Shown: positions 45,634-56,126, counted from the stretch's first letter. The stretch is 64,000 nt of DNA from Pseudomonadota bacterium (GCA_029781795.1 JAKOWB010000408.1:1-64000); one strand, 5' to 3'. Notes: generated from the letters alone by a model not told the origin. A program made the numbers and translations.

Positions 45634-47205
45634 CTAGTGGCGGAAGTGCCGCATGCCGGTGAAGACCATCGCCAGGCCCGCCCGGTCGGCGGCGGCGATC
45701 ACCTCCTCGTCGCGCAGGCTGCCGCCCGGCTGGATCACCGCGGTGCAGCCGGCCTCGATGGCGGCCTGCAGACCGTCGGCGAAGGGCAGGAAGGCCTCGG
45801 AGGCCATGACCGAGCCCTTGGCGCCGTCGGCGCCGAAGGCGGCCTCGGCCTTCCAGGCGGCGATGCGCGCGCTGTCGACGCGGCTCATCTGGCCGGCGCC
45901 GATGCCGACCGTGGCGCCGCCGCGCGCATAGACGATGGCGTTGGACTTCACGTGCTTGGCGACGCGGAAGGCGAAGACCAGGTCGGCGAGTTCGGCCGGC
46001 GTCGGCGCGCGCCGCGTGACGATCTTGAGCTTGGGCTCTTCGACGCGCCCGGCATCGCGCGACTGCAGCAGGAAGCCGCCGGCCACGGTCTTGACCAGCA
46101 GGCCGGCCGCCGCCGGGTCGGGCAGGCCCCCGGTCACCAGCAGGCGGAGGTTCTTCTTCGCGCCGATGATGGCGGCGGCCTCCTCGCTCACCGCCGGGGC
46201 GACGATGACCTCGGTGAAGAGCTTGGCGATCTCGGTCGCGGTGGCGGCGTCCAGCGGCCGGTTCAGCGCGACGATGCCGCCGAAGGCCGAGACGGGGTCG
46301 CAGGCCAGCGCGCGGGCGTAGACCGCGGCCAGATCCTCGCCGCCGGTCGCCACGCCGCAGGGATTGGCGTGCTTGACGATGACCACCGCCGGGCCGGCGA
46401 ACTCGGCGACGCACTCGAAGGCGGCGTCGGCATCGGCGATGTTGTTGTAGGAGAGCTCCTTGCCCTGGAGCTGGCGCGCCGTGGCGACGCCGGGCCGCCG
46501 CTCGCCGGTGAGGTAGAGCGCCGCCTGCTGGTGCGGGTTCTCGCCATAGCGCAGCGCCTGCTGCCGCCGGCCAGCGAGGGCGTAGCGGCCGGGCAGCGCC
46601 TCGCCGGTCTGCTGCGCCAGCCAGGCGGCGATGGCGGCGTCGTAGCCGGCGGTCATGGCGAAGGCCTTGGCGGCGAGGCGGCGGCGCGTCGCCGCCGAGA
46701 TGCCGCCCGCCGTCATCTCGGCCAGCAGGGCCGGATAGTCGGCGGGGTCGCTCAGCACCGCGACGAAGTCGTGGTTCTTCGCCGCCGCGCGGGTCATGGC
46801 CGGGCCGCCGATGTCGATGTTCTCGACGCAGGTGGCGAAGTCGGCGCCCTTGGCCAGCGTCGCCTCGAAGGGATAGAGGTTCACCACCAGCAGGTCGATG
46901 CCGGCGATGCCGTGCGCCTGCATGGCCGCCAGGTGCTCGGCGGAATCGCGCCGCGCCAGCAGGCCGCCGTGGATCGCCGGGTGCAGCGTCTTCACCCGCC
47001 CGTCCATGATTTCGGGAAAGCCGGTGACGCTCGCCACCTCCCGCACTTGAAGGCCGGCCTCGGCCAGGCTGCGCGCCGTCCCGCCGGTGGAGATCAGCTC
47101 CACCCCCGCCGCCGCCAGGCCCTGGGCGAGCGCCAGCAGCCCGGTCTTGTCGGAGACCGACAGCAGGGCACGGCGGACGACGAGCGGCTGGTCGGCGCTT
47201 TGCAT
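45634..47205 (-). CDS. purH: Bifunctional AICAR formyltransferase/IMP cyclohydrolase PurH
   Basis: Last two steps of IMP synthesis. The 523-residue enzyme has the N-terminal MGS-like IMP cyclohydrolase domain ([34 protein letters not shown]) and the C-terminal AICAR transformylase domain with [25 protein letters not shown] and SDAFLPF-like segment ([11 protein letters not shown]). The ATG at 47205 has AGGAG about 10 nt upstream. It recycles AICAR released by HisHF. Its end is 7 bp from the convergent TSUP gene. Confidence 0.97.
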   Translation of the reverse strand: MQSADQPLVVRRALLSVSDKTGLLALAQGLAAAGVELISTGGTARSLAEAGLQVREVASVTGFPEIMDGRVKTLHPAIHGGLLARRDSAEHLAAMQAHGIAGIDLLVVNLYPFEATLAKGADFATCVENIDIGGPAMTRAAAKNHDFVAVLSDPADYPALLAEMTAGGISAATRRRLAAKAFAMTAGYDAAIAAWLAQQTGEALPGRYALAGRRQQALRYGENPHQQAALYLTGERRPGVATARQLQGKELSYNNIADADAAFECVAEFAGPAVVIVKHANPCGVATGGEDLAAVYARALACDPVSAFGGIVALNRPLDAATATEIAKLFTEVIVAPAVSEEAAAIIGAKKNLRLLVTGGLPDPAAAGLLVKTVAGGFLLQSRDAGRVEEPKLKIVTRRAPTPAELADLVFAFRVAKHVKSNAIVYARGGATVGIGAGQMSRVDSARIAAWKAEAAFGADGAKGSVMASEAFLPFADGLQAAIEAGCTAVIQPGGSLRDEEVIAAADRAGLAMVFTGMRHFRH

Positions 47206-47233
47206 CGTAGAGAGACTCCTCAGGAACGGACGA

Positions 47234-49150
47234 TCAGATCTCGGCGACCTTGCCGGCCGCGGGCCCGCCGCCTTGATACTCCGGCACGAGGCGGGCGAGA
47301 AGCCGCAGCGCCGCGTCACGGTCGCGCGCCGCGGCGGCGGCGGCCAGCTCGTCCAGGCCGCGCGCCAGCAGCTCCAGGTTGGCGACGCGCGGCGCGGCCA
47401 GGCGCAGGCTGGGATGCCCGGTCGGCGCCAGCGGCTCCTGGTCGTGGAATAGCTCTTCGGTCAGCTTCTCGCCGGGGCGCAGGCCGGTGAAGACGATCTC
47501 CACGTCCTTGCCCGGCGTCAGGCCGGCCAGGCGGATCATCTGCCGCGCCAGGTCGAGGATGCGGATCGGCTCGCCCATGTCGAGCACATGGATGCGGCCC
47601 GCCTCCTCGCTGCCTTCCAGGCCGAGGACCGAGGCCTGCAGCACCAGCTCCACCGCCTCGCGGATGGTCATGAAGTAGCGCGTGACCTCGGGGTGCGTGA
47701 CGGTGATCGGCCCGCCGGCGGCGAGCTGCGCCTGGAACAGCGGCACGACCGAGCCGGTGGAGCCCAGCACGTTGCCGAAGCGCACCGTGACGTAGCGCGT
47801 GCCGCCACGCCTGCGCTCGGCCAGATCCAGCGCCTGGCACCAGCCCTCGGCCAGGCGCTTGCTGGCGCCCATGATCGAGGAGGGGTTCACCGCCTTGTCG
47901 GTGGAGATCAGCACCATGGCGTCGACGCCGTTCGCGCGGCAGGCCTCAGCCACCTGGCGCGTGCCGACCACGTTGGTCAGCAGGCCCTCCAGCGGGTTCT
48001 CCTCCACCAGCGGCACGTGCTTCAGCGCCGCGGCGTGGAACACCAGCTCGGGCCGGCGCGCCTGGAAGCACTCGGCCAGGCGCTGGACGTCGCGCACGTC
48101 GCCCAGCAGCGCATGGCGCGGCAGGCCGGGCCAGCGTTCCATTACCTCGCGGTCGATCTGGTAGAGGTTGAACTCGCTGGCCTCGAACAGCGTCAGCTCC
48201 GCCGGACCCAAGGCGGCGAGCTGGCGGCAGAGCTCGCTGCCGATCGAGCCGCCGGCGCCGGTCACCAGCACGCGGCGCCCCGCCACCAGGCGGCGCATCG
48301 CCGGCCGGTCCAGCGTCGCCTGCGGCCGGCCCAGCAGGTCCTCGATGGCGACCGGCCGCACCTCCAGCGCCTTGGGGTCGCCGCCGGCCAGGTCGGTCAG
48401 GCGCGGCAGGCTGGCCAGCGTCATGCCGTGGCGCTCGGCCGCCGCCAGCAGGCGCTCCAGCACCTCGCGCGGCAGGCGGCGGGTCAGGATCAGGCGCTGC
48501 GGCCGGCGGTCGCGATGGGCGATCTCCTCCAAGAGCGCATCGAGGCGGTCGAGCGGCCCCAGCACCGGCACGCCGTGGATCGAGCGGCCGACGCGCCCGC
48601 CCTTGTCGTCCACCAGCGCCAGCACCTCGTAGGGGGCGTCGCGGGCGCGGCCCATCTCGCGCACGAAGACCTCGGCCTCGTCGCCGGCGCCGACCAGCAG
48701 CACCGGCACGCGCCGGCCCGAGGCGCGCTCCAGCAGGTGGCGCAGGCCGTGGTCCTTGTAGACGCGGTAGCCGACGCGGCCGAAGGCCAGCAGCGCCACC
48801 AGCAGGAACCAGGCGATGACGTAGGCCGAGCGCGGCACGGCCTCCAGCCGGTTGACCAGGAAGGTGACCGGCAGGAAGAGCAGCAGCGCCAGGCTGGCCG
48901 CCTTGACGATGGCCACCAGATCGGAAAGCGAGGCGTAGCGCCAGATGCCGCGGTAGAGCCCGGTCGCCAGGAAGACCGCCGCGGCGACGGCGACGAAGAT
49001 CAGCCCCGGGATCCAGAGGCCCTGCTCCAGCTTCGCCCAGGCGCCGTCGCCCAGGCGCAGCAGCAGGGCGCCGACGAAGGCCGCCCCGGCCATGACCAGG
49101 TCGTGCAGGAAGGCGATCGCCGCGCGCGAGGAGCGGGAGAAGAGCCGCAT
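47234..49150 (-). CDS. Membrane nucleotide-sugar 4,6-dehydratase (PglF/CapD/WbpM family)
   Basis: A 638-residue inner-membrane enzyme with four N-terminal membrane segments, a CoA-binding-like domain ([19 protein letters not shown]) and a C-terminal short-chain dehydrogenase domain (from about 290) with the NAD motif [16 protein letters not shown], the STDKAVNP segment and MGASKRLAE, where Met replaces the usual catalytic Tyr as in this family. It converts UDP-GlcNAc or similar to a 4-keto-6-deoxy sugar, the first step toward bacillosamine- or FucNAc-type residues. The start is ATG 49150 or GTG 49159. It is 10 bp after the transferase gene, an operon. Confidence 0.9.
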   Translation of the reverse strand: MRLFSRSSRAAIAFLHDLVMAGAAFVGALLLRLGDGAWAKLEQGLWIPGLIFVAVAAAVFLATGLYRGIWRYASLSDLVAIVKAASLALLLFLPVTFLVNRLEAVPRSAYVIAWFLLVALLAFGRVGYRVYKDHGLRHLLERASGRRVPVLLVGAGDEAEVFVREMGRARDAPYEVLALVDDKGGRVGRSIHGVPVLGPLDRLDALLEEIAHRDRRPQRLILTRRLPREVLERLLAAAERHGMTLASLPRLTDLAGGDPKALEVRPVAIEDLLGRPQATLDRPAMRRLVAGRRVLVTGAGGSIGSELCRQLAALGPAELTLFEASEFNLYQIDREVMERWPGLPRHALLGDVRDVQRLAECFQARRPELVFHAAALKHVPLVEENPLEGLLTNVVGTRQVAEACRANGVDAMVLISTDKAVNPSSIMGASKRLAEGWCQALDLAERRRGGTRYVTVRFGNVLGSTGSVVPLFQAQLAAGGPITVTHPEVTRYFMTIREAVELVLQASVLGLEGSEEAGRIHVLDMGEPIRILDLARQMIRLAGLTPGKDVEIVFTGLRPGEKLTEELFHDQEPLAPTGHPSLRLAAPRVANLELLARGLDELAAAAAARDRDAALRLLARLVPEYQGGGPAAGKVAEI

Positions 49151-49160
49151 GGCCGCCACT

Positions 49161-50156
49161 CTAGGCCGGCCGCGCCCGGCGGGCGAGCCAGAGCAGCAGC
49201 CCCGCCGTCAGGAGGACAGCCAGCCCCAGGCCCGCCCAGACCCGCCCGTCGGCGGCGATCACCGCCGCGGCCACCAGGCCGAGGTCGGCGAGCAGGATGG
49301 CGCCGGCGACCTGCCCGTGCGTCAGGCTGGCCAGGGCGCGCTGGTAGAAGTGGCTGCGGTGCGCCTGCCAGACCTTCTCGCCGCGCGCCAGGCGCTTCAG
49401 CAGGGTCAGGGTGGCGTCGGCCCAGTAGTAGGCCGGCAGGATCAGCGCCACCGGCCAGAGGCCCTGGCCGCAGGCCAGCAGCAGCAGCCAGCCGGTGAGG
49501 AAGCCGAGCGGCACCGAGCCGACGTCGCCGAGGAAGAGCGCCGCCGGCGACCAGTTCCAGGCCAGGAACCCCAGCATCGCGGCCAGCAGCAGCAGCGCCG
49601 CCAGCCCCTGGCCCGGCGCCAGCAGGCCGAGCGCCGCCAGCAGCACCAGGCCGAAGGCGACGCTGCCCAGCTCCACCCCGCTGATGCCGTCGATGCCGTC
49701 CATGAAGTTGGTGAGCTCGGTCAGCCAGAGCCAGGCGAAGCCGGCCAGCACCAGGTCGGCCCAGCGCGGCAGCAGGCCCTGCGTCAGCGTCCAGTCGGCC
49801 GGCAGCGCCAGCAGCCCGGCGACCACCGCCAGCAGATGCAGGCCGAAGCGCAGCCCGGCCGGCAGGCCGCGCAGGTCGTCGAGGAAGGAGACCAGCAGCA
49901 GCACCAGCGCCGCCAGCAGCACCATGCCGGGCTGGCCCGGCAGGGCCTCGTGCCGCATGAGCCCGGTCCACAGCAGCAGGACCACCGGCACCAGCACCAG
50001 GCCGCCGCCGCGCGGCGTCGGCACGGCGTGGCTTGAGCGTTCGTTCGGCCGGTCCAGCACGGCGCGCCGCACCAGGATCCAGCGCAGCGGCCAGAGCAGC
50101 AGCGCCACGACCAGCGTCACCAGCGGCGGCAGCAGCAGGAAGCCGAGCGGATGCAT
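49161..50156 (-). CDS. Polyprenyl-phosphate N-acetylhexosamine-1-phosphate transferase (WecA/MraY superfamily, GT4)
   Basis: A 331-residue integral membrane enzyme with about ten helices that transfers a sugar-1-phosphate to undecaprenyl phosphate, starting a surface glycan. It shows the family motifs: SFLDDLRGLPA, LTNFMDGIDGISG, LFLGDVGSVPLGF and HRSHFYQRA (HxxH-type loop). The paired dehydratase gene suggests the first sugar is a modified N-acetylhexosamine, as in WbpL/WbpM. It is 16 bp after the heparinase-like gene. Confidence 0.9.
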   Translation of the reverse strand: MHPLGFLLLPPLVTLVVALLLWPLRWILVRRAVLDRPNERSSHAVPTPRGGGLVLVPVVLLLWTGLMRHEALPGQPGMVLLAALVLLLVSFLDDLRGLPAGLRFGLHLLAVVAGLLALPADWTLTQGLLPRWADLVLAGFAWLWLTELTNFMDGIDGISGVELGSVAFGLVLLAALGLLAPGQGLAALLLLAAMLGFLAWNWSPAALFLGDVGSVPLGFLTGWLLLLACGQGLWPVALILPAYYWADATLTLLKRLARGEKVWQAHRSHFYQRALASLTHGQVAGAILLADLGLVAAAVIAADGRVWAGLGLAVLLTAGLLLWLARRARPA

Positions 50157-50172
50157 CAGCGCGGAGTCCCGC

Positions 50173-51924
50173 TCATCGCTTCGCCTTGCTCTCGCGCTGC
50201 AGGGCCCAGTTGACCAGGGTCTCGCCGCTCTTCGTCAGGCCGCTGACCACGACCTGCTGGCTGCGGCGCACCTCGCCGGCGCGGCCGAGGTAGACCGAGG
50301 GCTCCAGCGTCACCTCGCCGCCCTTGGCGCGCAGCCGCCAGCCGTCGCCCTTGGGCAGGCGCAGCAGCGCGGCGTCGTTGCCCTGCGCCAGGGTGGCGCG
50401 CACGTCGGGATGCAGGTGGAAGCGCAGCGCGAAGGAGAGGCCGCCGTGGCCGCCCTCCAGCCGCTCCTCGCCGCGCAGGTCGTCGCCCGACTTGTCGAGG
50501 TAGAGCTTGCGGTGGTGCACCACGCCGTGACGCCCCTGCCAGCCGTCATGGCTCATGTCGAGCCAGGCGTTGCCCTCCGCCTCGTCGCGGCGGCAGGTCA
50601 CCATGGCCGGCCGGCGGCCGAGTCCGCCCGGCAGCACGGCGCTGGAGTTGTGGTCGGCCAGGGTCAGGGTGGAGTGCGCCGCCGTGGCACGCTGCGCCTT
50701 GCGCCAGGCGGGATCGCCCGGATGCGCGCCGCAGTTCACCACCAGCCGCTCGCGCCCGACCGAGACCTCGAAGGCCAAGGTGCCGGCATGCGCCGCCTGG
50801 TCGAGGCCCGGCGGGGGCGGCGCACCGGCATCGACGATGACGACGAGGCGCCCGGCCTGCAGCCGCTGGAAGCCCGACTGCGGCGCCGACATGAGCGGTC
50901 GCAGGCGGCCCGAGGCACGCTGCAGCACCAGGTCGGCGGTCACCGGGTCGCCCTCGCCGCCGCCGTTGAACAGCGCCAGCGCGCCGTCGCCGTGCTGCAG
51001 CAGGCGCAGCGTCGGCGCCATCTGCTCGATGGCGTCGGCCAGGGCCGGCGGGGCCTCGACGCCCTTGGCCTCGCCGGCTGCGTGCAGCACGGCGCGCAGG
51101 TCGATGAGATCGCGCAGAACGGCGAGCTGGACCGAAGGCGCACGCTCGACATGCCCGCCGTCGGGCAGCACCTGCCGCGGCAGCTCGCGAGCCAGCAGGG
51201 CGACGGCCTTGCGCAGCCAGGGACCGCCTTCCTCGCAGGCGGCGCCGGCATAGGCCAGGCCCTTGATCGCCTGGATCAACGCCGCGCCGGTGAGGCCCGC
51301 GGGCAGCACACGCGCCAGGTGCCGCGCCTGGCGCGCGATCGAAGCCAGCAGGCGCTGGCGGAAGGCGACCTCGGCCGAGACGCCGTAGAATTCGTAGTGG
51401 CCGAGCCAGGCGCCGAGCCGCTCGCCGAGCGTGGCCGGCGCCCAGGCGAGCGGCGACCAGCGCCCCTCGCGTTCGATCCACAGCGCCACCAGGTCGCGGG
51501 CCGCGCGCCGCGCCTGGTCGCCGCCGGCCGCCCGCAGGTCGCGCAGCCAGGAAAAGCCGTTGAGCGCGGCGATCCAGCGCGGCTCGGCGCCGAGCGGACG
51601 GAAAGGCGGCTGCGGCTCGGCCAGGCTGCGGCCGAGCAGGGGGAAGCGCCCGGCGGCGATCTCCTGCCCCACGGCGGCGGTGCCGGGCCAGGAATCCGGC
51701 ACCAGGGCCAGCGGCTCGCGGGTGCGCGTGCCGCCACCCAGCAGGCCGGCGAGCCAGGCCGGCGGCGAGAGGCTGTAGAGCGGCTGGCGCGCCAGGTAGA
51801 GCACGCGCTCCAGCGCCTGGTGGCGCGGCAGGCGCAGCAGCTCCATAAGGCGACCGCCCGCCCGTTCCTCCTCCGACAGGGGGTCCCTGGCGCGGGGGTC
51901 GCGGGCCTGGGAGGCGTCGGTCAT
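50173..51924 (-). CDS. Heparinase II/III family protein
   Basis: A 583-residue protein with an N-terminal alpha-helical toroid (about 30-330) and a C-terminal beta-sandwich with the heparinase II/III pattern (HSTLTLADHNSSAV, then YLDKSGDDLRGEERL). Members are polysaccharide lyases acting on acidic glycans. No signal peptide is evident, so a cytoplasmic or unusual route is implied. This gene regularly stands between rpe and purH in Rhodospirillales; its physiological substrate is not established. It starts 2 bp from the rpe stop. Confidence 0.85.
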   Translation of the reverse strand: MTDASQARDPRARDPLSEEERAGGRLMELLRLPRHQALERVLYLARQPLYSLSPPAWLAGLLGGGTRTREPLALVPDSWPGTAAVGQEIAAGRFPLLGRSLAEPQPPFRPLGAEPRWIAALNGFSWLRDLRAAGGDQARRAARDLVALWIEREGRWSPLAWAPATLGERLGAWLGHYEFYGVSAEVAFRQRLLASIARQARHLARVLPAGLTGAALIQAIKGLAYAGAACEEGGPWLRKAVALLARELPRQVLPDGGHVERAPSVQLAVLRDLIDLRAVLHAAGEAKGVEAPPALADAIEQMAPTLRLLQHGDGALALFNGGGEGDPVTADLVLQRASGRLRPLMSAPQSGFQRLQAGRLVVIVDAGAPPPPGLDQAAHAGTLAFEVSVGRERLVVNCGAHPGDPAWRKAQRATAAHSTLTLADHNSSAVLPGGLGRRPAMVTCRRDEAEGNAWLDMSHDGWQGRHGVVHHRKLYLDKSGDDLRGEERLEGGHGGLSFALRFHLHPDVRATLAQGNDAALLRLPKGDGWRLRAKGGEVTLEPSVYLGRAGEVRRSQQVVVSGLTKSGETLVNWALQRESKAKR

Positions 51925-51926
51925 GA

Positions 51927-52595
51927 CTACCCCTGGCGCAGCCGGCGGATGTTCTCGGCGTAGTGCTGCGGCCCGCCCTGGAACGAGGCCGTGCCGGCCA
52001 CCAGCACGTCGGCGCCGGCGGCGATGGCCTGCCGCGCGGTTTCCAGGTTGATGCCGCCGTCGACCTCCAGGTCGATCTGCCGGCCGCTGGCGTCGATGCG
52101 CTTGCGCAGCGCCTCGATCTTCCTGAGCTGCGAGGCGATGAAGGCCTGGCCGCCGAAGCCCGGGTTGACGCTCATCACCAGGATCAGGTCCAGGTCCTCG
52201 ATCACCGGGTCCACCACCGCGACCGGGGTCGCCGGGTTCAGCACCAGGCCGGGCTTCTTGCCCAGCGAGCGGATCAACTGGATGGTGCGGTGGACATGCG
52301 GCCCGGCCTCGGGGTGGAAGGAGATGATGTCGGCCCCCGCCTCGGCATAGGCCGGCACGTAGGGGTCGACCGGGCTGATCATCAGGTGCACGTCGAAAGG
52401 CTTGGCCGAGAAGCGGCGCAGCGCCTTCACGATCATGGGGCCAAGGGTGATGTTCGGCACGAAGTGCCCGTCCATCACGTCGACGTGGATGTAGTCGCCG
52501 CCGGCCCGGTCGATCGCCGCCACCTCCTCGCCCAGCCTGGCGAAGTCGGAGGAGAGGATCGAGGGCGCGATCTTGACGGGGCGGGAGGCCGGCAT
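51927..52595 (-). CDS. rpe: Ribulose-phosphate 3-epimerase
   Basis: Interconverts ribulose-5-phosphate and xylulose-5-phosphate in the pentose phosphate and Calvin pathways. The 222-residue (beta/alpha)8 enzyme has KIAPSILSSDFARLGEE, metal ligands in IHVDVMDGHFVPN and DVHLMI, the SVNPGFGGQAF loop and the catalytic Asp in LEVDGGIN. Length and motifs are standard. It is flanked by rsmB upstream (48 bp) and heparinase downstream. Confidence 0.97.
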   Translation of the reverse strand: MPASRPVKIAPSILSSDFARLGEEVAAIDRAGGDYIHVDVMDGHFVPNITLGPMIVKALRRFSAKPFDVHLMISPVDPYVPAYAEAGADIISFHPEAGPHVHRTIQLIRSLGKKPGLVLNPATPVAVVDPVIEDLDLILVMSVNPGFGGQAFIASQLRKIEALRKRIDASGRQIDLEVDGGINLETARQAIAAGADVLVAGTASFQGGPQHYAENIRRLRQG

Positions 52596-52643
52596 GTCTT
52601 CCCTTATCAGATGGCCCCCGAGGCCCTCAAGCCGCTGTCCGCC

Positions 52644-53942
52644 CTACGCGGCGGCGCGGCGCAGGCGGCAGGCGTAGAAGCCGTCGAGGCCGCCCTCGCC
52701 GGCCAGGTGGCAGGGCAGGGTGCGCAATGCGCCCTCCGCCGTCAGCAGGTAGTCCTGGCCGCCGACCTCGGCCGGCGCCAGGGCGTCGCGGACGAAGTCC
52801 GGATGGGCCGCCAGGAAGGCTTCGGCCTGGGCCGGGCCCTCCGCCGGCTCCAGCGAGCAGACGGCATAGACCAGCGTGCCGCCGGGCGCGACCAGCGCGG
52901 CGGCGGCCGGCAGCAGCCTCGCCTGCACAGCGACCAGCTCGGTCACCTGGCCCGGCTGCTTGTGACGGGCGAGGTCGGGGTGGCGCCGCAAGGTGCCGGT
53001 GGCGCTGCAGGGCGCATCGAGCAGCACGGCGTCGAACTGCCGTCCGGGCTGCCAGGCCAGCAGGTCGGCGGCCACGGTCTCGGCGGCGAGGCCGGTGCGC
53101 TTCAGGTTCTCGCGCACCCGGCCCAGGCGTTCGGCCGAGAAGTCCAGCGCGGTGACCTGTGCCCCGGCGGCGGCGAGCTGCAGGGTCTTGCCGCCGGGCG
53201 CGGCGCAAAGGTCGGCCACGGCCTTGCCGGCCACTGCTCCCAGCAGGCGGGCCGGCAGGGCGGCGGCGGCGTCCTGCACCCACCAGCGGCCCTCGGCGAA
53301 GCCGGGCAGGCGTGTGATCTCGCCGGCGCCGGGCGGCAGGCGCAGGCTGCCGGTCGGCAGCAGGCGGGCGCCCAGCGCCTCGGCCAGGGCCGGCGCCTCG
53401 GCCGGATCGCGCGGCGTCAGGTCGAGCGGCGGGTCGGCCAGGTGCTGCTCGGCGATCGCCAAGGCCGTCGCCTCGCCATAGGCCGCGACCCAGCCCTGCC
53501 AGAGCCAGCCCGGCGTGTTGAGGCGCGCCGCCTCGGCCGGCGGCAGCGCGGCGCCCTCGCGCGCCAGGCGGCGCAGCACGGCATTCACCAGGCCGCGGAA
53601 GCCGGCCTCCTTGGCGCCCAGCAGCTCGACGGCGGTGGAGACCGCGGCGTGCGGCGGCGTGCCGAGGTGCAGCAGCTGCACGGCGCCGAGGCGCAGCGCC
53701 ATGCGGGTGCGCGGCGCCTTGCCGGGCAGGGGCTTGGCCAGCAGGCGCGCCAGGGCGGCGTCGACCTCGGGCAGGCGGCGCAGCAGCGTCGCCAGCAGCA
53801 GCCGGGCAAAGCCGCGGTCGCGCGGCGCCAGGCGCGGCAGGTCGGCGCTGCCCTCCAGGGCCTCGTCCAGCAGGCGGCCGCGCTCCAGCACCGCCAGCGC
53901 CAGGTCCAGCGCGACGCGGCGCGCGGCAAGTCCTTCGCTCAT
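52644..53942 (-). CDS. rsmB: 16S rRNA (cytosine-967-C5)-methyltransferase RsmB
   Basis: Methylates C967 of 16S rRNA. The 432-residue protein has the N-terminal NusB-like helical domain (to about 145) and a C-terminal Rossmann domain: SAM motif in VADLCAAPGGKTLQLA, motif IV DAPCSATGTLRRHPD and motif VI VYAVCSLEP, the two catalytic cysteines. First gene of the rsmB-rpe-heparinase run. Confidence 0.95.
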   Translation of the reverse strand: MSEGLAARRVALDLALAVLERGRLLDEALEGSADLPRLAPRDRGFARLLLATLLRRLPEVDAALARLLAKPLPGKAPRTRMALRLGAVQLLHLGTPPHAAVSTAVELLGAKEAGFRGLVNAVLRRLAREGAALPPAEAARLNTPGWLWQGWVAAYGEATALAIAEQHLADPPLDLTPRDPAEAPALAEALGARLLPTGSLRLPPGAGEITRLPGFAEGRWWVQDAAAALPARLLGAVAGKAVADLCAAPGGKTLQLAAAGAQVTALDFSAERLGRVRENLKRTGLAAETVAADLLAWQPGRQFDAVLLDAPCSATGTLRRHPDLARHKQPGQVTELVAVQARLLPAAAALVAPGGTLVYAVCSLEPAEGPAQAEAFLAAHPDFVRDALAPAEVGGQDYLLTAEGALRTLPCHLAGEGGLDGFYACRLRRAAA

Positions 53943-53999
53943 GGCGCGGGGTCTAGCACGGCGGCGCGGGGAAGGAAAAACGCGCTCTTGGCCCCGCTG

Positions 54000-54887
54000 T
54001 CAGCCCCAGGGACCGCGCGCCGGCGCCGCCATCGAGGCGCCGGGGCCCATCTCGCGCGCCAGGACCTGCAGCCGGGCGATGCGGTTCTCCACCGCCGGGT
54101 GGGTGGAGAAGAGGCTGTCGGCGCCGCGCCCGCGCAGCGGGTTGACGATGAAGAGGTGCGCCGTCGCCGGGTTGCGCTCGGCCGCCACGTTGTCGATGCG
54201 CGCCGCGCCGCCGGCGATCTTGGCCAGCGCGGACGCAAGCCAAAGCGGATTGCCGCAGGTGAGCGCGCCCTGGCGGTCGGCCTCGTACTCGCGCCCGCGG
54301 CTGATCGCCATCTGCACCAGCATGGCGGCCAGCGGCGCCAGGATCGCCACCAGCAGCACGCCGACGAAGCCCAGCGGGTTGTTGCGGTCGTTGCCGCCGA
54401 AGAAGAAGGCGAAGTTCGCCAGCATGGAGATGGCGCCGGCCAGGGTGGCGGTGACCGTCATGGTCAGGGTGTCGCGGTGCTGCACGTGCGCCAGCTCGTG
54501 CGCCATGACACCGGCCACCTCCTCAGGCGACAGGCGCCGCAGCAGGCCGGTGGTGGCGGCGACCGCCGCGTTCTCCGGGTTGCGGCCGGTGGCGAAGGCG
54601 TTGGGCTGGTCGCTGTCGATGATGTAGACGCGCGGCATCGGCACCTGCGCGCGCTCGGCGAGCTGGCGGACGATGCGGTGGAAGGCCGGCTGCTCGCGCT
54701 CCGTCACCTCGCGGGCGCGGTAGTAGCGCAGCACCATCTGATCGCTGTTCCAGTAGGCGTAGAGGTTCATGCCCGCGGCCAGCAGGAAGGCGATGACCAT
54801 GCCGCCGCTGCCGCCGATCAGGTAGCCGGCGCCGACGAAGAGCGCGGTCAGCAGGGCCAGCAGGAAGGTGGTCCGTACCAGGTTCAT
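54000..54887 (-). CDS. htpX: Zinc metalloprotease HtpX
   Basis: Inner-membrane M48 protease for quality control of membrane proteins. The 295-residue product has two N-terminal membrane helices, the zinc motif HELAH ([13 protein letters not shown]), two more hydrophobic segments and the third ligand in [13 protein letters not shown]. The N-terminal [12 protein letters not shown] segment is typical. It is 57 bp upstream of rsmB and divergent from the SDHAF4-like gene. Confidence 0.96.
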   Translation of the reverse strand: MNLVRTTFLLALLTALFVGAGYLIGGSGGMVIAFLLAAGMNLYAYWNSDQMVLRYYRAREVTEREQPAFHRIVRQLAERAQVPMPRVYIIDSDQPNAFATGRNPENAAVAATTGLLRRLSPEEVAGVMAHELAHVQHRDTLTMTVTATLAGAISMLANFAFFFGGNDRNNPLGFVGVLLVAILAPLAAMLVQMAISRGREYEADRQGALTCGNPLWLASALAKIAGGAARIDNVAAERNPATAHLFIVNPLRGRGADSLFSTHPAVENRIARLQVLAREMGPGASMAAPARGPWG

Positions 54888-54994
54888 GGGTTCTCACTTC
54901 TCCTTCGGTCGGAGAAATGGTCCCGGATTGGTTGGCCCGCAAGGCACCTGCCCGCCACTTGGCGCGGCGCGCCCGCGATGTCATATCCAGTTCC

Positions 54995-55210
54995 ATGCGC
55001 CTCTTCGTCAGCCACAAGCCCAAGGCCGCCCGCCCCGCCGCCGCCCAGCCGGCAAAGCCGGTGAAGCCCGTGCCCAAGGAGGCGCTGGAGAAGGCGGCCG
55101 CCGACCTGCCCGACAAGGATGGCAAGGTGAAGGAGATCGGCGGCCCCGAGGGCCCCGAGCCGACGCGCTACGGCGACTGGGAGCGCAAGGGCATCGCCAG
55201 CGACTTCTGA
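54995..55210 (+). CDS. DUF1674 / succinate dehydrogenase assembly factor 4-like protein
   Basis: A 71-residue protein whose C-terminus GGPEGPEPTRYGDWERKGIASDF (read in parts) is the DUF1674/SDHAF4 signature. SDHAF4 binds the flavoprotein subunit of succinate dehydrogenase in mitochondria and helps its assembly. The N-terminal half is Lys/Pro/Ala-rich. The ATG at 54995 fits the usual length; an ATG at 54917 would add 26 residues unlike the family. Confidence 0.88.
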   Translation: MRLFVSHKPKAARPAAAQPAKPVKPVPKEALEKAAADLPDKDGKVKEIGGPEGPEPTRYGDWERKGIASDF

Positions 55211-55220
55211 CGCCGGCGCC

Positions 55221-56126
55221 TCAGCCCCGCTTCAGGTTGACCAGCGCGACGCCGCAGACCACCAGGGCCATGCCGGCGAGTTCCAGGCCGTGCAGGGACT
55301 CGCCGAACAGCGGCCAGGCCATGAGCGCGGCGGTCGGCGGCACCAGGAAGAAGAGGCTGGAAACCTTGGACGCCGCGCCGCGCCGCATCAGCAGCACGAA
55401 GAGCGCCATGGCGCCGAGCGACAGCACCACCACCAGCCAGCCCAGCGCGAAGAGGAAGTGCCAGTCCCAGACGACACGGTTGTCCTCGAGCAGCCAGGCG
55501 GCGAGCGCCGTCAGGACGCCGGCGACGATGAACTGCAGCGCGTTGCCGGTGACCAGCGGCATGCTCTGCAGGAAGCGCTTCTGGTAGAGCACGGCACTGG
55601 TGATGGCGGCGAGCGAAACGAGGCAGAGCGCGGCGCCACCCAGCGCCCCGTCGTCCAGCCCGGCCTTGCGCCAGACCACCAGCGCGACGCCGCCGAGGCC
55701 GAGGGCGAGGCCCAGCCACTGCCGCCGCGTCACCCGCTCGCCCAGCAGCGGGCCGGCCAGGGCGGCGACCAGCAGCGGCTGTACCGAGACGATGAGCGCC
55801 GAGGTGCCGGCCTCCAGCCCCCAGGAAATGGCGACGAAGACGCCGCCCAGGTACACGGCGTGCAGCAGGATGCCGACCACGGCGATGTGGCCGAGCTGCC
55901 GGCGCGCCGGCCAGGGGCTGCGCACCAGGGCAATCCAGGCCAGCAGCAGCAGCGCCACCACGCCGAAGCGGATGGCCAGGAAGGTCAGCGGCGGCGCATA
56001 GGGCAGGCCGAACTTGGCACCGACGAAGCCGGTCGACCAGAGCAGCACGAAGACCGCCGGCATGAGGCGGATCAGCAGCGGCGTCTGGCCGGCGGTGGTG
56101 TCGGCGGGCGGCATGGCAGGCGGCAT
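55221..56126 (-). CDS. EamA-family (DMT) permease
   Basis: A 301-residue drug/metabolite transporter with ten hydrophobic helices in two EamA repeats (LLIRLMPAVFVLLWSTGFVGAKFGLP at the start, SALIVSVQPLLVAALAGPLLGERVT in the middle, and VPPTAALMAWPLFGESLHGLELAGM near the end). Substrates may be amino acids, nucleobases or drugs. Start could be ATG 56126 or 56114, as a small Met-Pro-Pro repeat hides the true start. Convergent with the SDHAF4-like gene, 10 bp away. Confidence 0.85.
   Translation of the reverse strand: MPPAMPPADTTAGQTPLLIRLMPAVFVLLWSTGFVGAKFGLPYAPPLTFLAIRFGVVALLLLAWIALVRSPWPARRQLGHIAVVGILLHAVYLGGVFVAISWGLEAGTSALIVSVQPLLVAALAGPLLGERVTRRQWLGLALGLGGVALVVWRKAGLDDGALGGAALCLVSLAAITSAVLYQKRFLQSMPLVTGNALQFIVAGVLTALAAWLLEDNRVVWDWHFLFALGWLVVVLSLGAMALFVLLMRRGAASKVSSLFFLVPPTAALMAWPLFGESLHGLELAGMALVVCGVALVNLKRG

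Noticed and set aside
54917-54994. Upstream ATG start for the SDHAF4-like gene
   Set aside because: The added 26 residues are Arg/Ala-rich and unlike DUF1674 proteins; the ATG at 54995 gives the normal size.
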